Part shown: one piece after another, positions 27,189 to 34,376 of the stretch
How positions within the stretch are numbered: position 1 is the first letter of the stretch
Layout: every line of letters starts with the position of its first letter
NCBI RefSeq assembly: GCF_019244115.1
Contig: NZ_JAFATE010000741.1
Location: 1 to 34,376, forward strand
Length of the DNA: 34,376 bases
Direction: 5' to 3'
Source of the DNA: Bradyrhizobium sp.
Lineage (GTDB): Bacteria; Pseudomonadota; Alphaproteobacteria; Rhizobiales; Xanthobacteraceae
Notes under the pieces: model-generated
Told to the model about the DNA's origin: nothing
The model's input: only the letters and a program-made list of their open reading frames with translations
The model's database searches: none
Position numbers and translations under genes: made by a program

Positions 27189-29576
27189 ATGGGCAATGTC
27201 ATCGGGATTGGCGCATCACCGCGGCGCAAAGAAGACCAGCGTTTTCTCACCGGCCGCGGCAATTACGTATCCGACATCAAGCGGCCGGGAATGGCGGCCG
27301 GCGTCTTCCTGCGCTCGCCGCACGCGCATGCCCTCATCCGCGGCATCGACAAGCAGGCGGCGCTGGAGATGCCCGGCGTTATCGCGGTCCTGACTGGCGA
27401 GGACGTCGCAGCCGACGGGCTCGGCTCGTTGCCGTGCGGCTGGGGCATTACCGACGCGCGGGGCGTGCCGATGAAGGAGCCGCCGTTCCCGATGCTGGCA
27501 CAGGGCAAGGTCCGCTTCGTCGGTGACATGGTGGCGTTCGTGATCGCCGAGACGGTAGAGGATGCGAGCACGGCTGCGGAGCTCGTGAAGGTCGACTACG
27601 AGGTGCTGCCGTCCGTGGTCGGCGTGCTCGACGCGGTCAGGCCCGGGGCGCCAAAACTGTTCGACGACGTGCCGAACAATATCTGCTGCGACTGGGAACT
27701 CGGCGACAAGGCGGCGGTCGACACGGCGTTTCGCAAGGCGGCGCATGTCGCCCGGCTCAGCCTGGTCAACAACCGCCTGATCGGTAATCCGATGGAGCCG
27801 CGCGCGGCAATCGCCGAATATAATCCGGGCACCGGCCAGCACACGCTGTGGACCACCAGCCAGTTCCCCCATGTCGTGCGCTTCCTGATGAGCGCGCTGG
27901 TGTTGAAGCTGCCCGAACACAAGGTGCGGGTGGTGGCGCCCGATGTCGGCGGCGGCTTTGGCGTCAAGCAATTCCACTATGGCGAGGAGGCGGTCATCAC
28001 CTGGGCTGCGAAGCGGGTGATGCGGCCGGTCAAATGGGTCGCGAGCCGCTCGGAATGCTATGTTTCGGACCGCCACGGCCGCGACCATGTCACCGAGGCG
28101 GAGCTTGCGCTCGACGAGAAGGGAAAATTCCTCGCGTTGCGCGTGAAAACGCTCGCGAACATGGGCGGCTATCTCTCGACTTTCGGGCCGAACATACCGA
28201 CCAATCTCTACGGGCCGTTGCTGTCGGGCGTCTACACGACGCCCGCGATCTACTGCAACGTCAAGGTCGTCTTCACCAACACCGTACCGGTCGACGCCTA
28301 TCGCGGCGCTGGCCGCCCGGAGGCGACCTTCGTGCTGGAGCGCATCGTCGATGTCGCCGCGAGCGACATGGGCATCGACCGCGTCGAGCTGCGCCGCCGC
28401 AACATGATCCCGAAGGAGGCCTATCCGTACCAGACGCCGGTCCTGGTGCAGTACGATTCCGGCGATCCAATCGGCTGTCTCGATGGTGCGCTGGCCGCCG
28501 CCGACGTCAAGTGGTTTGGCACGCGCAAGGCCGCCTCAGCGCGTAGCGGAAAGTTCCGCGGGCTTGGGTTTTCGACCTATGTCGAGGCTTGCGGGCTTGC
28601 GCCCTCGCGCTTCGCCGGGCGTCTCGGTGCGCGCGGTGGCCTTTATGAGAGCGCGACCGTGCGTGTGCATCCGGCGGGACAAGTCACCGTGCTGATCGGG
28701 ACCCATAATCACGGTCAGGGCCATGAGACCACGTTCGCACAGATCGTGTCGGAAAAGCTCGGCGTGGCCTTCGAGAATGTCGACATCGTGTTTGGCGACA
28801 CCGATCGCGTGCAGTTCGGCATGGGCACCTATGGCTCGCGGTCGCTGGTGGTCGGCGGCGCGGCGCTGTCGAAAGCGGCGGACAAGGTGATCGTCAAGGG
28901 CAAGAAGATCGCGGCTCACCTGCTCGAAGCGAGCGAAGCCGATATCCATTTCGAAGCCGGCAAATTCTCGGTCGCCGGCACCGACCGCGCGAAAACGCTG
29001 GGTGAGATCGCGGTCGCCGCCTACGTGCCGCACAACTATCCACTCGAGGTGCTGGAGCCGGGGCTGGAGGAGCAGGCCTATTACGATCCGGTCAATTTCA
29101 CCTATCCCGGCGGCTGTCACATCGCCGAGGTCGAGATCGATCCGGAGACCGGCGCCGTAACGCTCGTCGACTACACGGCCGTCGACGACGTCGGCACGGT
29201 GATCAACCCGATGATCGTTGAGGGGCAGCTGCATGGCGGCATCGTGCAGGGCGTCGGCCAGGCGCTCTACGAGAACGCGGTCTATGACGAGTCCTCCGGG
29301 CAGCTGATGTCAGGCTCGCTGATGGACTACTGCATGCCGCGCGCCGATCATCTGCCGATGATGAAGGTCGCGACCCATTCGACGCTGTGCACGCACACGC
29401 CGATGGGCGTGAAGGGTTGCGGCGAGGTCGGCACGATCGGCTCGCCGGCCGCCGTCATCAATGCGGTGGTCGATGCGCTGGCGCATCTCGGCGTCACCCA
29501 TGTCGACATGCCGGCGACGCCGAACCGGATCTGGCGCCTGATCCAGAACGCGTCGTTGCCGATCGCCGCGGAATGA
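27189..29576 (+). CDS. Molybdopterin-binding subunit of a xanthine dehydrogenase-family hydroxylase
   Basis: A 795-residue catalytic subunit that binds the molybdopterin-cytosine-dinucleotide-type cofactor. The start is ATG 27189, two bases after the previous stop. It opens '[20 protein letters not shown]', as in CoxL/QorB-like proteins. Cofactor motifs: '[20 protein letters not shown]', '[10 protein letters not shown]' at about residue 370, '[15 protein letters not shown]', '[12 protein letters not shown]' and '[12 protein letters not shown]', with the catalytic Glu at about 746. AYRGAGR is the form II signature; true CO dehydrogenase has AYxCSFR. So CO oxidation is not expected; hydroxylation of an aromatic N-heterocycle or aldehyde with water is the usual chemistry. 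The gene is intact and in the order S-L-M. Confidence 0.95.
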   Translation: MGNVIGIGASPRRKEDQRFLTGRGNYVSDIKRPGMAAGVFLRSPHAHALIRGIDKQAALEMPGVIAVLTGEDVAADGLGSLPCGWGITDARGVPMKEPPFPMLAQGKVRFVGDMVAFVIAETVEDASTAAELVKVDYEVLPSVVGVLDAVRPGAPKLFDDVPNNICCDWELGDKAAVDTAFRKAAHVARLSLVNNRLIGNPMEPRAAIAEYNPGTGQHTLWTTSQFPHVVRFLMSALVLKLPEHKVRVVAPDVGGGFGVKQFHYGEEAVITWAAKRVMRPVKWVASRSECYVSDRHGRDHVTEAELALDEKGKFLALRVKTLANMGGYLSTFGPNIPTNLYGPLLSGVYTTPAIYCNVKVVFTNTVPVDAYRGAGRPEATFVLERIVDVAASDMGIDRVELRRRNMIPKEAYPYQTPVLVQYDSGDPIGCLDGALAAADVKWFGTRKAASARSGKFRGLGFSTYVEACGLAPSRFAGRLGARGGLYESATVRVHPAGQVTVLIGTHNHGQGHETTFAQIVSEKLGVAFENVDIVFGDTDRVQFGMGTYGSRSLVVGGAALSKAADKVIVKGKKIAAHLLEASEADIHFEAGKFSVAGTDRAKTLGEIAVAAYVPHNYPLEVLEPGLEEQAYYDPVNFTYPGGCHIAEVEIDPETGAVTLVDYTAVDDVGTVINPMIVEGQLHGGIVQGVGQALYENAVYDESSGQLMSGSLMDYCMPRADHLPMMKVATHSTLCTHTPMGVKGCGEVGTIGSPAAVINAVVDALAHLGVTHVDMPATPNRIWRLIQNASLPIAAE

Positions 29577-29589
29577 AGGGAGGATTTTG

Positions 29590-30393
29590 ATGAGGTCTTT
29601 TGCATATCACCAGCCGAACGCAATTCCCGAAGCGGTCAGCCTGCTCGCCGAGCAGCCCGAGAGCCGGCCGCTGGCCGGCGGCATGACACTGATCCCGACC
29701 CTGAAGCAGCGGCTGGCGGCCCCGGCCGCGCTGGTCGATCTCGCCGGTCTTCCTGATATCAAGGGCTGCAGCAACGGCAATGCGGTCGTCACGATCGGCG
29801 CCATGACGACCCATGCCGAGGTCGCGTCGTCGCCGCTGGTGAAGAGCCAGATCCCCGCGCTCGCCGCGCTGGCCTCTGTCATCGGCGATCCGGCGGTACG
29901 CGACCGCGGCACCATCGGCGGCTCTGTCGCCAACAATGATCCGGCGGCGGACTATCCGGCCGGCGTGCTCGGCCTTGGCGCGACCATCGTTACCAGTGCG
30001 CGCGAAATCGCGGCCGAAAATTTCTTTTTCGGCCTGTTCGAGACCGCACTGAAGCCGAACGAGATCATCACGGCGATCCGCTTCCCCGTGCCGCTTTCCG
30101 CCGGCTATGCCAAGTTCAAGGCGCCGGCCTCCCGCTACGCGGTGGTCGGCGTATTCGTTGCGAAGACCGCCACAGGCGTCCGCGTCGCGGTGACAGGGGC
30201 GGGGTCGGGCGTGTTTCGTGTGCCGCAGATGGAGCGCGCGCTCGCCGAGGCGTTCGACCCCACGGCCATCGCGGCGATCAAGATCGACGCTGAGGGCCTG
30301 ACCAGCGACATCCATGCTGATGCCGGTTACCGGGCCCATCTGGTGACGGTGATGGCGAAACGCGCCGTTGCGACGGCGCTCGGTGCGGCCTGA
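29590..30393 (+). CDS. FAD-binding subunit of the molybdenum hydroxylase (CoxM-like)
   Basis: The 267-residue medium subunit. The ATG at 29590 follows AGGGAGG, one of the best ribosome binding sites in the window. FAD motifs: '[18 protein letters not shown]' (residues 27-44, AGG type) and '[20 protein letters not shown]' (about 107-126, TIGG type). It completes the three-subunit enzyme. '[20 protein letters not shown]' is the usual start of the C-terminal domain. It ends ten bases before the amidase gene. Confidence 0.94.
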   Translation: MRSFAYHQPNAIPEAVSLLAEQPESRPLAGGMTLIPTLKQRLAAPAALVDLAGLPDIKGCSNGNAVVTIGAMTTHAEVASSPLVKSQIPALAALASVIGDPAVRDRGTIGGSVANNDPAADYPAGVLGLGATIVTSAREIAAENFFFGLFETALKPNEIITAIRFPVPLSAGYAKFKAPASRYAVVGVFVAKTATGVRVAVTGAGSGVFRVPQMERALAEAFDPTAIAAIKIDAEGLTSDIHADAGYRAHLVTVMAKRAVATALGAA

Positions 30394-30403
30394 AGGATTG
30401 GGA

Positions 30404-31891
30404 ATGACCGAAGTTTCAGGTCGGGCGGGCGCATCAGGCGGCCTTGCCGCGCTTACGGCGATCGAGATCATCGACGGCTATCGGCGCAAGGCATTCACGC
30501 CGCGTGACGTCGTCGACGAAACGATCGCTGCGCTGACGGATGTACATGCCGCGTGCAACATCGTGGTTACGCCGATGTACGACGAGGCGCGCGCCGAGGC
30601 TGATCGACTCAGCATCGCGATGCGCTCGGGCGACGCGCTGCCGCCTTTGGCAGGCGTTCCGGTGACCATCAAGGATCTGGTGTTCGTTGCCGGCGTGCCG
30701 GCCTATGGCGGCGCGCCGCTCAACCGGGGTTTTGTTCCCGATGTCGACGCGGCCGTCGTCGCGGCGCTCAAGACATCGGGCGCGATCGTCACCTGCAAGA
30801 CCACGACCTGCGAGGCAGGCTACAAGCTGACGGCGGACAGTCCGGTTTCGGGTCTGACGCGCAATCCCTGGAATCTGTGGTGCACCAGCGGCGGATCGAG
30901 CGGCGGCGCGGCGGCGGCGGTGGCGGCGGGCTGCGGTCCGATCGCGATCGGCACCGATGGTGTCGGCTCGATCCGCGTGCCGTCGTCGTTCTGCGGCGTG
31001 TTCGGCTTCAAGCCGACCTTCGGGCTGGTGCCGCGCGCCCCGGGCTTCATGCCGCCGTCCTGGGCGTCGCTCGCGCATACCGGCCCGATCGCGAGGACGG
31101 TCGCTGACGCCGCGCTGGTTCTCGAAATCATTGCGCGCCATGACCTGCGCGATCCGGCGAGTCTTCCGGTCGGGCCGCGCAGCTTCGATGCGAGGCCCCA
31201 TCCGCTGCGCGGCCTGCGGATCGGCGCCAGCGTCGATCTCGGTTATGCCGCCGTCAGTCCGCAGGTTCGTGCGAGCTTTGCGCGGGCGCTCGCTATCCTG
31301 GAAGATTGTGGCGCGTGGATCAGCGCAGATGGGCCTGATATCGATCCGGAGATCCTCGAACACACGCTGAAGCCGATCGCCTTTACTGAACAGGCGGCCG
31401 CGGTGGGCGGCAAGACCGGAGACGATCTCGCGGACTCCGAGCCGGAGTACCGCAGGGTGGTCAGCACCGGACGGCGCTACAGCGGCACCGATTACATCGC
31501 GGCCGGCTATCGCCGCGGCCAGGCGCGCGGTGCGTTCCAAAAACTGTTCGAGCGGGTCGATGCGCTGGTGACGCCGACGGTGGCCATCACCGCGTTCGCG
31601 GCCGGCGAGATTGGCGTCAGCAGCGTAGATGGACGCGCGGTCGATCCGCATCTCGGCTGGTCGCCGTTCTCCTGGCCGATCAATCTCGCCGGTCTTCCCG
31701 CCGCCACGGTGCCGTGCGGCTTCGACGAGGAGGGACTACCGATCGGTCTGCAGATCATAGCTCCCTGGCTCGACGAGCCGACGATCTTCCGGATCGCCGC
31801 CGCGTTCGAGCAGGCGCAGCCCTGGGCGCAGCATTGGCCGCCATTGACGGCGCAAGAGAGCAGGGAATCGAAGGCGCGCGCGAAGGTGTGA
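30404..31891 (+). CDS. Amidase (amidase-signature family)
   Basis: A 495-residue hydrolase. The ATG at 30404 follows AAGGATTGGG. The Ser-cisSer-Lys triad is visible: Lys90 in 'GVPVTIKDLVF', cis-Ser at 165/166 in 'TSGGSSGGAAAAVAAG', and the nucleophile Ser189 in 'GTDGVGSIRVPSSFCG' (the family usually has GTDGGGS; Val replaces one Gly). The C-terminal 'PFSWPINLAGLPAATVPCGF' and 'EEGLPIGLQIIAPWLDE' are typical. It cleaves a C-N amide bond; the substrate is unknown. As last gene of the importer/hydroxylase operon it probably acts on the same compound, before or after ring hydroxylation. Confidence 0.94.
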   Translation: MTEVSGRAGASGGLAALTAIEIIDGYRRKAFTPRDVVDETIAALTDVHAACNIVVTPMYDEARAEADRLSIAMRSGDALPPLAGVPVTIKDLVFVAGVPAYGGAPLNRGFVPDVDAAVVAALKTSGAIVTCKTTTCEAGYKLTADSPVSGLTRNPWNLWCTSGGSSGGAAAAVAAGCGPIAIGTDGVGSIRVPSSFCGVFGFKPTFGLVPRAPGFMPPSWASLAHTGPIARTVADAALVLEIIARHDLRDPASLPVGPRSFDARPHPLRGLRIGASVDLGYAAVSPQVRASFARALAILEDCGAWISADGPDIDPEILEHTLKPIAFTEQAAAVGGKTGDDLADSEPEYRRVVSTGRRYSGTDYIAAGYRRGQARGAFQKLFERVDALVTPTVAITAFAAGEIGVSSVDGRAVDPHLGWSPFSWPINLAGLPAATVPCGFDEEGLPIGLQIIAPWLDEPTIFRIAAAFEQAQPWAQHWPPLTAQESRESKARAKV

Positions 31892-31935
31892 GGGTGCTCG
31901 CAGCGGCTCGCGGGGAGCGAACAAGAGAGGGCACG

Positions 31936-32835
31936 CTACGCCACTTCGATCGGAATTCCACTCTTGCCGAGCTGCTCATCGAGGCGCAGATAGTGCGCCA
32001 GATAATCGTGCAACGCGGTCGCGGCCTTCGACGTGGCGCCACTCGACTTGTAGAGCAGCAATTCGACCTCCGGCAGCGGCGGCAATCCCTCCTTTGGACC
32101 AATCTCGCGCATCGCGGGAACCAGCGCGCTGCGGCCAAGTACCGTCACTGCCATCCCTGCAAAGGCTGCGGCCTGCAAACCGCCCACGCTTTCGCTGACG
32201 CAGGCAATGCGCCAGCGCAGGCCTGCCCGCTCCATGCTGTCGATGGCATAGTCGCGATAGATGTTTCCCGGCGGCAGCAATGCCAGTGGCACCGGCCGCT
32301 CCTGGTGCGCGCAGGACTGGTCGCCGGTCATCCAGACGAGCTGCTCGCGCCGCACCACTTGGCCGCCGGTGAAATCGTTCATGCGCGTGACGAGTGCGAT
32401 GTCGACCTCGCCGCGCTTGACGAGGCCGACCAAGGGCGTCGATAGCGCGCAATTCAGCTCGACCTGGATGCGCGGAAAGGATTTGCGGAATACGGAGAGG
32501 ATCGATGGCAGCATGAACGCCGCATAGAGGTCCGGCGTGCCGAGCACGACCTGGCCTTCGATCTCCTGGGAAGCGAGCTGTGAGATCAATTCGTCGTGCA
32601 GCCGCAGGATGGATTTGGCATACGTCAATACCGTGCCGCCGTCCTCCGTCAGCGCAAGGCGGCGCCCCCCGTGCAGGAACAGCTGCTTGCCCGTGAGCTC
32701 TTCGAGACGCTGCAATTGCAAGGTAATGGCGGGTTGGGTGCGGCCAAGCCGTCGTGCCGTCTCTGTGATGCTCCCGGTCTCGACAACCGATATCAGCGAC
32801 CGGAGCATACGGATGTCGAGACTGATCAGGTTCAT
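31936..32835 (-). CDS. LysR-type transcriptional regulator
   Basis: A 299-residue regulator. The ATG at 32835 ('MNLISLDIRMLRSLISVVET') places the helix-turn-helix ('GSITETARRLGRTQPAITLQ', 'LQRLEELTGKQLF') at the usual distance; an ATG at 32877 would add 14 residues. The effector domain starts about residue 90 ('GQVVLGTPDLYAAFMLPSIL') and runs to the C-terminus. It faces the amidase gene tail to tail with 44 bases between stops. LysR regulators commonly control a neighbouring catabolic operon; here that would be the 22.4-31.9 kb operon, although it is not in the usual divergent arrangement. Confidence 0.93.
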   Translation of the reverse strand: MNLISLDIRMLRSLISVVETGSITETARRLGRTQPAITLQLQRLEELTGKQLFLHGGRRLALTEDGGTVLTYAKSILRLHDELISQLASQEIEGQVVLGTPDLYAAFMLPSILSVFRKSFPRIQVELNCALSTPLVGLVKRGEVDIALVTRMNDFTGGQVVRREQLVWMTGDQSCAHQERPVPLALLPPGNIYRDYAIDSMERAGLRWRIACVSESVGGLQAAAFAGMAVTVLGRSALVPAMREIGPKEGLPPLPEVELLLYKSSGATSKAATALHDYLAHYLRLDEQLGKSGIPIEVA

Positions 32836-32877
32836 GTCAGGTTTAGGGAGGTCCGTTTCAGCACAGAAAATATGCAA

Positions 32878-33309
32878 TCTTCGTGCTAGCCAAGCCGAGC
32901 CGTAACCCGTGACGTCTCACGGTTTGAGGCATCATTCGCGGAATTGCGGTCTTGGTCTATCTGTTTTCTCGTCTCGAACGAGGATCGAGGGCGCGGCATC
33001 CGCTGCTTGCCGGCGGTGAAGAAATTGCGGTCGTCGCCCCACTTGAGCAGCCAACGGTCCTTTGCAGGGCCGAGTCCGCGTTTGGGTCATTGTTCCGCGG
33101 TCCGCGCGATATGGATCAGCGCGGGACCAATGGACGCCCGATCGAGGAAAAAGAGCTGATCGGCGGCTGCGAGAGCGGACGGCCTGGAAATTTGACGCGC
33201 GATCATGTGGGCCAGGGGCCGGCGATGCCGTCACCTGCGTGCCGGCTGGCGCGGCAGGGGGTGACTTCCCGTCGGAAAACCACCGGCGCATGGCTGTCAT
33301 TGCTTACAG
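32878..33309. other. No gene recognised
   Basis: Between the regulator and the tRNA fragments. Frames on both strands are open for up to 200 codons but show no family motifs, and one runs straight through the tRNA-Tyr remnant. Treated as non-coding. Confidence 0.4.
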
Positions 33310-33393
33310 ACCCGAGCAATTTCAAAGGGAAGGAGGGGACTGTAAATCAGCCGCCTCATGGCTTCGTAGGTTCGAGTCCTACCTCCCCCACCA
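33310..33393 (+). tRNA. tRNA-Tyr (GTA) 3' portion, remnant
   Basis: The 3' part of a tyrosine tRNA is clear from 33338: anticodon loop CTGTAAA (anticodon GTA), a long variable arm (CCGCCTCATGGCTTCG), T-arm GTAGG-TTCGAGT-CCTAC with a perfect stem, acceptor 3' strand CTCCCCC, A and encoded CCA ending at 33393. Upstream, CCCGAGC and CAAAGGG at 33310-33330 look like a worn D-arm, but no GGGGGAG acceptor partner is present and the 5' anticodon stem does not pair. Not a functional gene; it fits the 3' tRNA half carried at an integrated element's attachment site. Confidence 0.75.
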
Positions 33394-33435
33394 TTCTGAA
33401 ATCGTTGAGCAATCTCTATTTCGCCTCGTTTGGCA

Positions 33436-33467
33436 GTAAGCAATCCGTAAGCAATGTTGTAAGCAAT
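33436..33467 (+). repeat. Three direct repeats GTAAGCAAT
   Basis: Exact 9-base copies at 33436-33444, 33447-33455 and 33459-33467, spaced 11 and 12 bases, about one helical turn. They lie 43 bases after the tRNA-Tyr fragment. Regular short repeats beside an attachment core can be arm-type integrase or excisionase binding sites; that role is inferred. Confidence 0.6.
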
Positions 33468-33705
33468 TCCTGTTTCCCGTTTTGTTCGCTTGGTAGGGAG
33501 CGCGCTCGCCGTGCCCACATTTCTGCTGGCGTCGATTGGGGCCCTGCTACGCTGAACGCGTGGGGGGTGCCGTCGGAGTGAGCGACCGAGCGCTTCCGGG
33601 TGCATCGCGCCTGTTGACTCGTTTCTGGATGAAGCAGCTCGTTGATCGCGAAAAGGATGAGGGCAGAGCAAGGCACGGGAGGTCTTTTTTTGCGATAAAC
33701 CCGAC

Positions 33706-33757
33706 CCGCTAACTCTTAATCAGCGGGTCCCAGGTTCGAGCCCTGGTGCGCCCACCA
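33706..33757 (+). tRNA. tRNA-Lys (CTT) 3' half, remnant
   Basis: From the anticodon loop on: CTCTTAA (anticodon CTT), 3' stem TCAGC, GGGTC variable loop, T-arm CCAGG-TTCGAGC-CCTGG, acceptor TGCGCCC, A, and CCA ending at 33757. The 5' anticodon strand is GCTAA, giving one A-C mismatch with TCAGC, and no D-arm or GGGCGCA acceptor strand is found upstream. It is a 3' half only, like its two neighbours. Confidence 0.8.
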
Positions 33758-33783
33758 AGCAAATCAATAGTTTAGCGATGTTC

Positions 33784-33816
33784 ACCGTTTGAGAACGCCA
33801 AACTCAAACGGTTTTT
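33784..33816 (+). terminator. Intrinsic terminator following the tRNA-Lys fragment
   Basis: ACCGTTTGAG, a 9-base loop and CTCAAACGGT form a perfect 10-bp stem followed by TTTTT. It is 26 bases after the encoded CCA, where the terminator of a real tRNA-Lys gene would be. The downstream flank of the original tRNA gene therefore seems to be kept along with its 3' half. Confidence 0.75.
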
Positions 33817-33922
33817 CAAACGGTGTTTTCGCGAACCGTTCTAGCGGGCTGCTCTCCACAATGTGTTAGGCATCGGCGCACACGGGCTGCCGCCAACTCG
33901 TTTGCGATGAGCACTACGGATC

Positions 33923-33970
33923 GGCCCTCTCAATGCTGGAACAGGGGTTCGATTCCCCTAGGGAGCGCCA
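33923..33970 (+). tRNA. tRNA-Glu 3' half, remnant
   Basis: GGCC then loop CTCTCAA (anticodon CTC), AAC before a perfect T-arm AGGGG-TTCGATT-CCCCT, acceptor AGGGAGC, discriminator G and CCA ending at 33970. The 'AACAGGGGTTCGATTCCCCT' block with discriminator G is typical of bacterial tRNA-Glu. The D-arm and 5' acceptor strand are missing and the anticodon stem pairs only partly. It ends nine bases before the integrase stop codon, so it is probably the attachment site of that integrase's element. Confidence 0.7.
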
Positions 33971-33979
33971 CCCGCCTAA

Positions 33980-34376
33980 TCACGACGTTGTTTTCCCTTC
34001 GCTTTTAGCGATTTTCCCCAAACGCTTGGGAGTGGTTTGGGGAGATTTGTTCGCCCGATGTTCGTTGAGCGCCACCACGGCGCGCTTGCCGCCGCGCTTG
34101 CGATCGGCCTCGCGCGTGTAGCGCTCGGCCTCGGCCAGGGTCTTGTGGCCGAGCGCTGCCATGATGTCGTGCGCGCTGCATCCAGCATCGGCGAGGAGCC
34201 GCCCCAGCGTCTTGCGGAGCCCGTGCGGCCGGCACGTCAGGTCGGTGATTCCAGCGGCCTTGATGGAATCGCGCATGAAGCCGGAGAAGCCGTCCACGCT
34301 GAAGGGCTTCCCCCACTCGGTGACGAGGACGCAGACGTGCTTGCGCGGCGTTGCCGCCAGTGCCTGCTCCAGATCC
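33980..34376 (-). CDS. Tyrosine recombinase / integrase, C-terminal part (runs off the window)
   Basis: The C-terminal catalytic domain of a phage-type integrase; the 5' part lies beyond 34376. In the visible 132 residues: 'HVCVLVTEWGKPFSVDGFSG', then the HxxR motif in 'CRPHGLRKTLGRLLADAGCS' and 'IMAALGHKTLAEAERYTREA' with the LGH box and the Tyr nucleophile. The first catalytic Arg is outside the window. The tail is Lys/Arg-rich. It reads toward the tRNA-Glu fragment, whose CCA end is nine bases from its stop, the usual tight link between integrase gene and tRNA attachment site. The visible frame is clean, so this integrase may be functional, unlike the remnants to its left. Confidence 0.9.
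   Translation of the reverse strand, partial: DLEQALAATPRKHVCVLVTEWGKPFSVDGFSGFMRDSIKAAGITDLTCRPHGLRKTLGRLLADAGCSAHDIMAALGHKTLAEAERYTREADRKRGGKRAVVALNEHRANKSPQTTPKRLGKIAKSEGKTTS

Noticed and set aside
27216..28088. Minus-strand frame opposite the molybdopterin subunit
   Set aside because: Shadow frame without motifs.
27189..29576. Aerobic carbon monoxide dehydrogenase large subunit (form I)
   Set aside because: The active-site loop reads AYRGAGR, the form II signature, not AYxCSFR.
30434..31651. 405-codon minus-strand open frame opposite the amidase
   Set aside because: Arg/Ala-rich shadow of a high-GC gene; the amidase on the plus strand has complete catalytic motifs.
33310..33393. A functional tRNA-Tyr gene
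   Set aside because: No 5' acceptor strand complementary to CTCCCCC and a broken anticodon stem.
32952..33581. 209-codon plus-strand frame across the tRNA-Tyr fragment
   Set aside because: It reads through a tRNA remnant and has no protein motif; such frames over tRNA genes are common false calls.

Overview
The window is high-GC alphaproteobacterial DNA, most like Bradyrhizobium or a close relative in the Hyphomicrobiales. This is judged from protein style, codon use, the conserved small protein at 12893-13105 and the tRNA types, not from a search. It reads as the decayed edge of one or more genomic islands next to one well-kept catabolic operon.

Left part (1-7.4 kb): a frameshifted IS256-family element with recognisable terminal inverted repeats; a DUF3237 gene; two short-chain dehydrogenases (the first with an in-frame stop) that share an upstream sequence element; an ECF41-like sigma factor broken by a frameshift and an internal deletion; then remnants of a conjugation module (a DUF3363-type relaxase on + and a TraD/VirD4-type coupling ATPase on -) and of an IS630 transposase.

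Middle (7.4-17.7 kb): an exported beta-barrel-like protein; a secreted Ala/Lys-rich repeat protein with a 1-base frameshift; an IS1380 remnant; an intact methyl-accepting chemotaxis protein; scraps of YecA-like, IS21 IstA, acyl-CoA dehydrogenase and PIG-L genes; an intact thiamine-diphosphate enzyme with a twin-arginine leader; and a small lipoprotein.

Graveyard (18-22.1 kb): fragments of an aldo/keto reductase, an SDR, a DUF2255 protein, an S41 peptidase, a histidine kinase, a multidomain kinase, a LacI regulator and an IS3 transposase, ending in an open chimera of an oligopeptide-type binding protein and the C-terminal part of ribonuclease Z. Several pieces are fused to unrelated neighbours.

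Right part (22.4-32.9 kb): a tightly packed + strand operon: binding protein (frameshifted after its Tat leader), two permeases and an ATPase of a polyamine-type ABC importer, then the [2Fe-2S], molybdopterin and FAD subunits of a xanthine dehydrogenase/CoxL-form-II type hydroxylase, then an amidase, with a convergent LysR regulator. The arrangement suggests uptake, hydroxylation and amide hydrolysis of a nitrogen-containing, probably heteroaromatic, compound; the substrate is not readable from the sequence.

Right edge (33.3-34.4 kb): 3' portions of three different tRNA genes (Tyr, Lys-CTT, Glu) lie within about 660 bases, followed by a tyrosine-recombinase integrase that runs off the window. 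This cluster of tRNA-type attachment scars is the most striking feature, and with the dead relaxase and coupling protein it points to repeated insertion and loss of integrative elements.
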